Part shown: positions 61,776 to 64,000 of the stretch, in pieces
Position numbering within the stretch: position 1 is the first letter of the stretch
Layout of the letters: every line of letters starts with the position of its first letter
NCBI GenBank assembly: GCA_949825025.1
Contig: OX463781.1
Coordinates: forward strand, 32,873,221 to 32,937,220
Length of the DNA: 64,000 nt
Direction: 5' to 3'
DNA from: Siphlonurus alternatus
Taxonomy: Eukaryota; Arthropoda; Insecta; Ephemeroptera; Siphlonuridae
Program-made: the position numbers and the translations under genes
Notes under the pieces: generated by a model
The model's database searches: none
The model's input: the letters and a program-made list of their open reading frames with translations, nothing else
Told to the model about the DNA's origin: nothing

Positions 61776-62138
61776 TAAAAAGAAAGTAAAGTGTTTGCAA
61801 CCTGATAACAAAAGATGTATAAACTTGATGCCTTTTAATTTTTACAATGATTACTGCATTATTATGTCAAATTATTGTACATTTGTGAAGGTGCCTTCTC
61901 TCGAGGAGATTAATAAATTATTTATTTTAATTTTATATAAATGCATGTTGACAAAGTTGCTCTGCTTGGCTGCACAAAAGAAAGTTGATAAGAGAAATAA
62001 TTGAGATATCACACAACTGAATGAAAAATAACGTTGCATAACAACGCAAAAATATAAAATAATTTGGCATTACTGCATGCAGCCAAGATTTTTAATAACA
62101 CCCACAGCTTGTCTCAAGTGACAATTAAAAATTAAAAA

Positions 62139-62297
62139 TCTTAAGCCGGTATTACACGATACAATTTTTCTAATTATTGCATACAATTTTTCCTTACAAG
62201 AAAACTTAAATGTCATTGTATGGAGATGAAATTTTCTTGTATTATAAGGAAAAATTGTAAGCAAAATTATTGTATCGTGTAATACGGGCTTTATATG
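62139..62297. mobile_element. GCCGGTATTACAC-family palindromic MITE
   Basis: TTAAGCCGGTATTACACGAT and ATCGTGTAATACGGGCTTTA ends, with inner TTTTTCCTTACAAGAAAAC and TTTTCTTGTATTATAAGGAA arms. The best copy of the family in the window. Confidence 0.82.
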
Positions 62298-63177
62298 CGG
62301 TGATAATGCAGGGCCATTCATGCAGCCGCTGACTCTTCATGGTGTGTCGCCAAAATAAGTGCATGCATGTGCACCTTTAAATATTGGCTCCAGCACTTTT
62401 AGCAAATTAAGATCAATGCTCTAACATGATGAAATTATAATTTTTACCATGGCTCTGATGATATTACTCCAATGACGTACACTGTGCAGATGCAGACAAA
62501 ATCCATATGCATCATGGGTGTCGTCATCATACAAGAATAAACCAATATTGAATATGGATCTACCGGCATGCATAATTATAATGCACAATGCATGGAAGAA
62601 CGACTATCTTTAAATGTTGGCAACATTGTCCTGCTTGGCCACTTTAAGTTTAAGTTGACAAGAGTGATAACACATGTCATGCAGCTGAAGGAAAAGTAAC
62701 GTTGTCAATGTCATGAAGGTAAGGTAAGTTTCAATTAAGGTACGTGCAGTACTCGGCTTCAGCACATAATATATTCAAGGTCTCGCCGTGTTCTTATCGT
62801 CCGCATAGAGATGGCTCAGAACTCAGAAATGTCCACGAGAGCAAATCTGCGCCATGATATGATGCACTTGAGTGAGTCAGAGATAACGTCTGCTATCAAC
62901 AATCTTAATTGTACCTTTATCGTATATGAGCCCACCCATTCACTTGAACAAGTTTTGCATAACAGAGCTTATGGAAAAAATACAGCTAACGAAGCATAAA
63001 ATGAGATTTATGCTAAGCCAATATTTTTACCTGGCTCGGGTAACACTCACCGTTTTTGATTCGTTTAATTATATAATATATTAATTTATATAACTTAACA
63101 GCTTAATTCGACGGGCATGCAGATTATAATTATTAATTAAAGAATAAAAAAATTAATTGTAAAACTACACACACACA
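62298..63177. other. AT-rich DNA, nothing recognised
   Basis: Short open frames only (for example 62811-62999), without a recognisable domain. Confidence 0.4.
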
Positions 63178-63298
<121 letters not shown>

Positions 63299-63375
63299 TT
63301 TAGCTGCATGCAGATTTTTAATATCGATCACTTCTTTTAAAAACACACCCATGCATGCACTTAAAATATTTTTTT

Positions 63376-63572
63376 AATGGACAACCTGCATGTTGTTTTT
63401 TTTTTTCCAGAAATGCATGGATTAGAGGTCTGCACGGGCTCGGGCCGGGCAGCGGGCGGTGTGCAACGGGCCTGGGCCGGGCCAGACCCGCGGGCCGGAC
63501 GGGCCTATTTTTCAAAACTTTAATATTACGTGTTGCAATGACTTTTTTTACTTAGGAGCTACAGAGATGCGA

Positions 63573-63617
<45 letters not shown>

Positions 63618-64000
63618 CCTTTTTTTTTTCAGTTTTATGACTGTCGAACTAAAGTGAAAAGGCACACATGAAGACATCACAGACTAAAAAAAAAAAAAAA
63701 AAAATGAAACAATATAAAACCGAACAAAACTGCGCGCCGATGGCCTATACTAAATGAGCGGGCCACGAGCGGGCCGAGGGCTAATTTCAGACGGACCACG
63801 GGCCGGGCCGTGCTGCGGAAAAACTTTCACGGGCCCGGGCCGGAAAACTTTCACGGGGCCGGGCCGGGAGCATGCAGCCAATGGGCCGGGCCGGGTCGGG
63901 CCTCAAAAATCCGGCCCGTGCAGACCTCTAGCATGGATAGAGGGTGCCAAATTATGATACCCTGATTTTTTGTTATATATGTTTATTTGAGTCCAGGAAC
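63376..64000. mobile_element. Family-1 MITE, interrupted, running off the window
   Basis: AATGGACAACCTGCATG at 63376 and GGATAGAGGGTGCCAAATTATG at 63935 are consecutive parts of the family-1 left arm, separated by the hAT-like element at 63423-63930. The right end lies beyond 64000. Confidence 0.75.
63423..63930. mobile_element. hAT-like element rich in GGGCCGGGCC palindromes, 508 bp
   Basis: Ends TAGAGGTCTGCACGGGC and GCCCGTGCAGACCTCTA, with a perfect 8-bp duplication GCATGGAT at 63415-63422 and 63931-63938. Sub-terminal blocks are packed with GGGCCGGGC-type motifs and a repeated AACTTTCACGGG. The middle is AT-rich with a (TA)n run (63572-63614). Non-coding. Confidence 0.92.

Overview
This is a eukaryotic nuclear window, very probably from an arthropod or another protostome. 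Coding blocks are GC-balanced exons split by short introns with clean GT-AG borders and matching phases. They lie in extremely AT-rich sequence packed with (TA)n arrays, palindromic MITEs and nested DNA transposons. The terminal exon of an egghead-type beta-1,4-mannosyltransferase, a protostome glycosphingolipid gene, supports the assignment. There is no operon, ribosome binding site or CRISPR array.

Layout. 1-13864: the 3' part of a plus-strand gene (11 visible exons, 604 residues) for a BTB/POZ-BACK protein with a helical N-terminal region and a UBA/CUE-like C-terminus. Its introns hold MITEs and a ~4.0 kb fold-back element (6763-10806) whose arms carry 159-bp in-frame minisatellites. 17678-19362: a two-exon gene for a 373-residue Cys-rich protein of a transposon-like family of unknown function. 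22201-24632 (minus): a complete five-exon SF3A2 coding region, with a frameshifted non-LTR retrotransposon inserted antisense just upstream (about 24668-26640). 27307-29237 (plus): a three-exon, 70-residue gene recognised as SMIM20 (MITRAC7). It appears to share a divergent promoter with paired CRE/ATF sites with SF3A2. 50659-51231 (minus): the terminal exon of egghead (egh); the rest of that gene must lie beyond 64000.

Almost everything from 29.5 kb onward, apart from the egh exon, is mobile DNA or its remains. I could define several elements by terminal inverted repeats and target-site duplications: hAT-like elements at 36620-37569 (TSD TATAAAAC), 57313-58483 (TSD TATGCAAG) and 63423-63930 (TSD GCATGGAT); a TTAA-flanked piggyBac-like MITE family (four copies); a ~330-bp MITE family with CAATGGACAAC ends (at least three full copies plus derivatives); two large fold-back elements; and a 5S-rRNA-derived SINE at about 33150-33550. 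At 36177-37848 four insertions are nested inside one another.

The host genes have unrelated housekeeping or signalling roles: splicing (SF3A2), cytochrome oxidase assembly (SMIM20) and glycolipid synthesis (egh). They do not form a pathway. I see no convincing new multi-gene system. The most unusual material is the repeat architecture: fold-back elements with coding-like satellites, palindromic-hexamer-rich hAT elements, and a tRNA/5S chimeric SINE.
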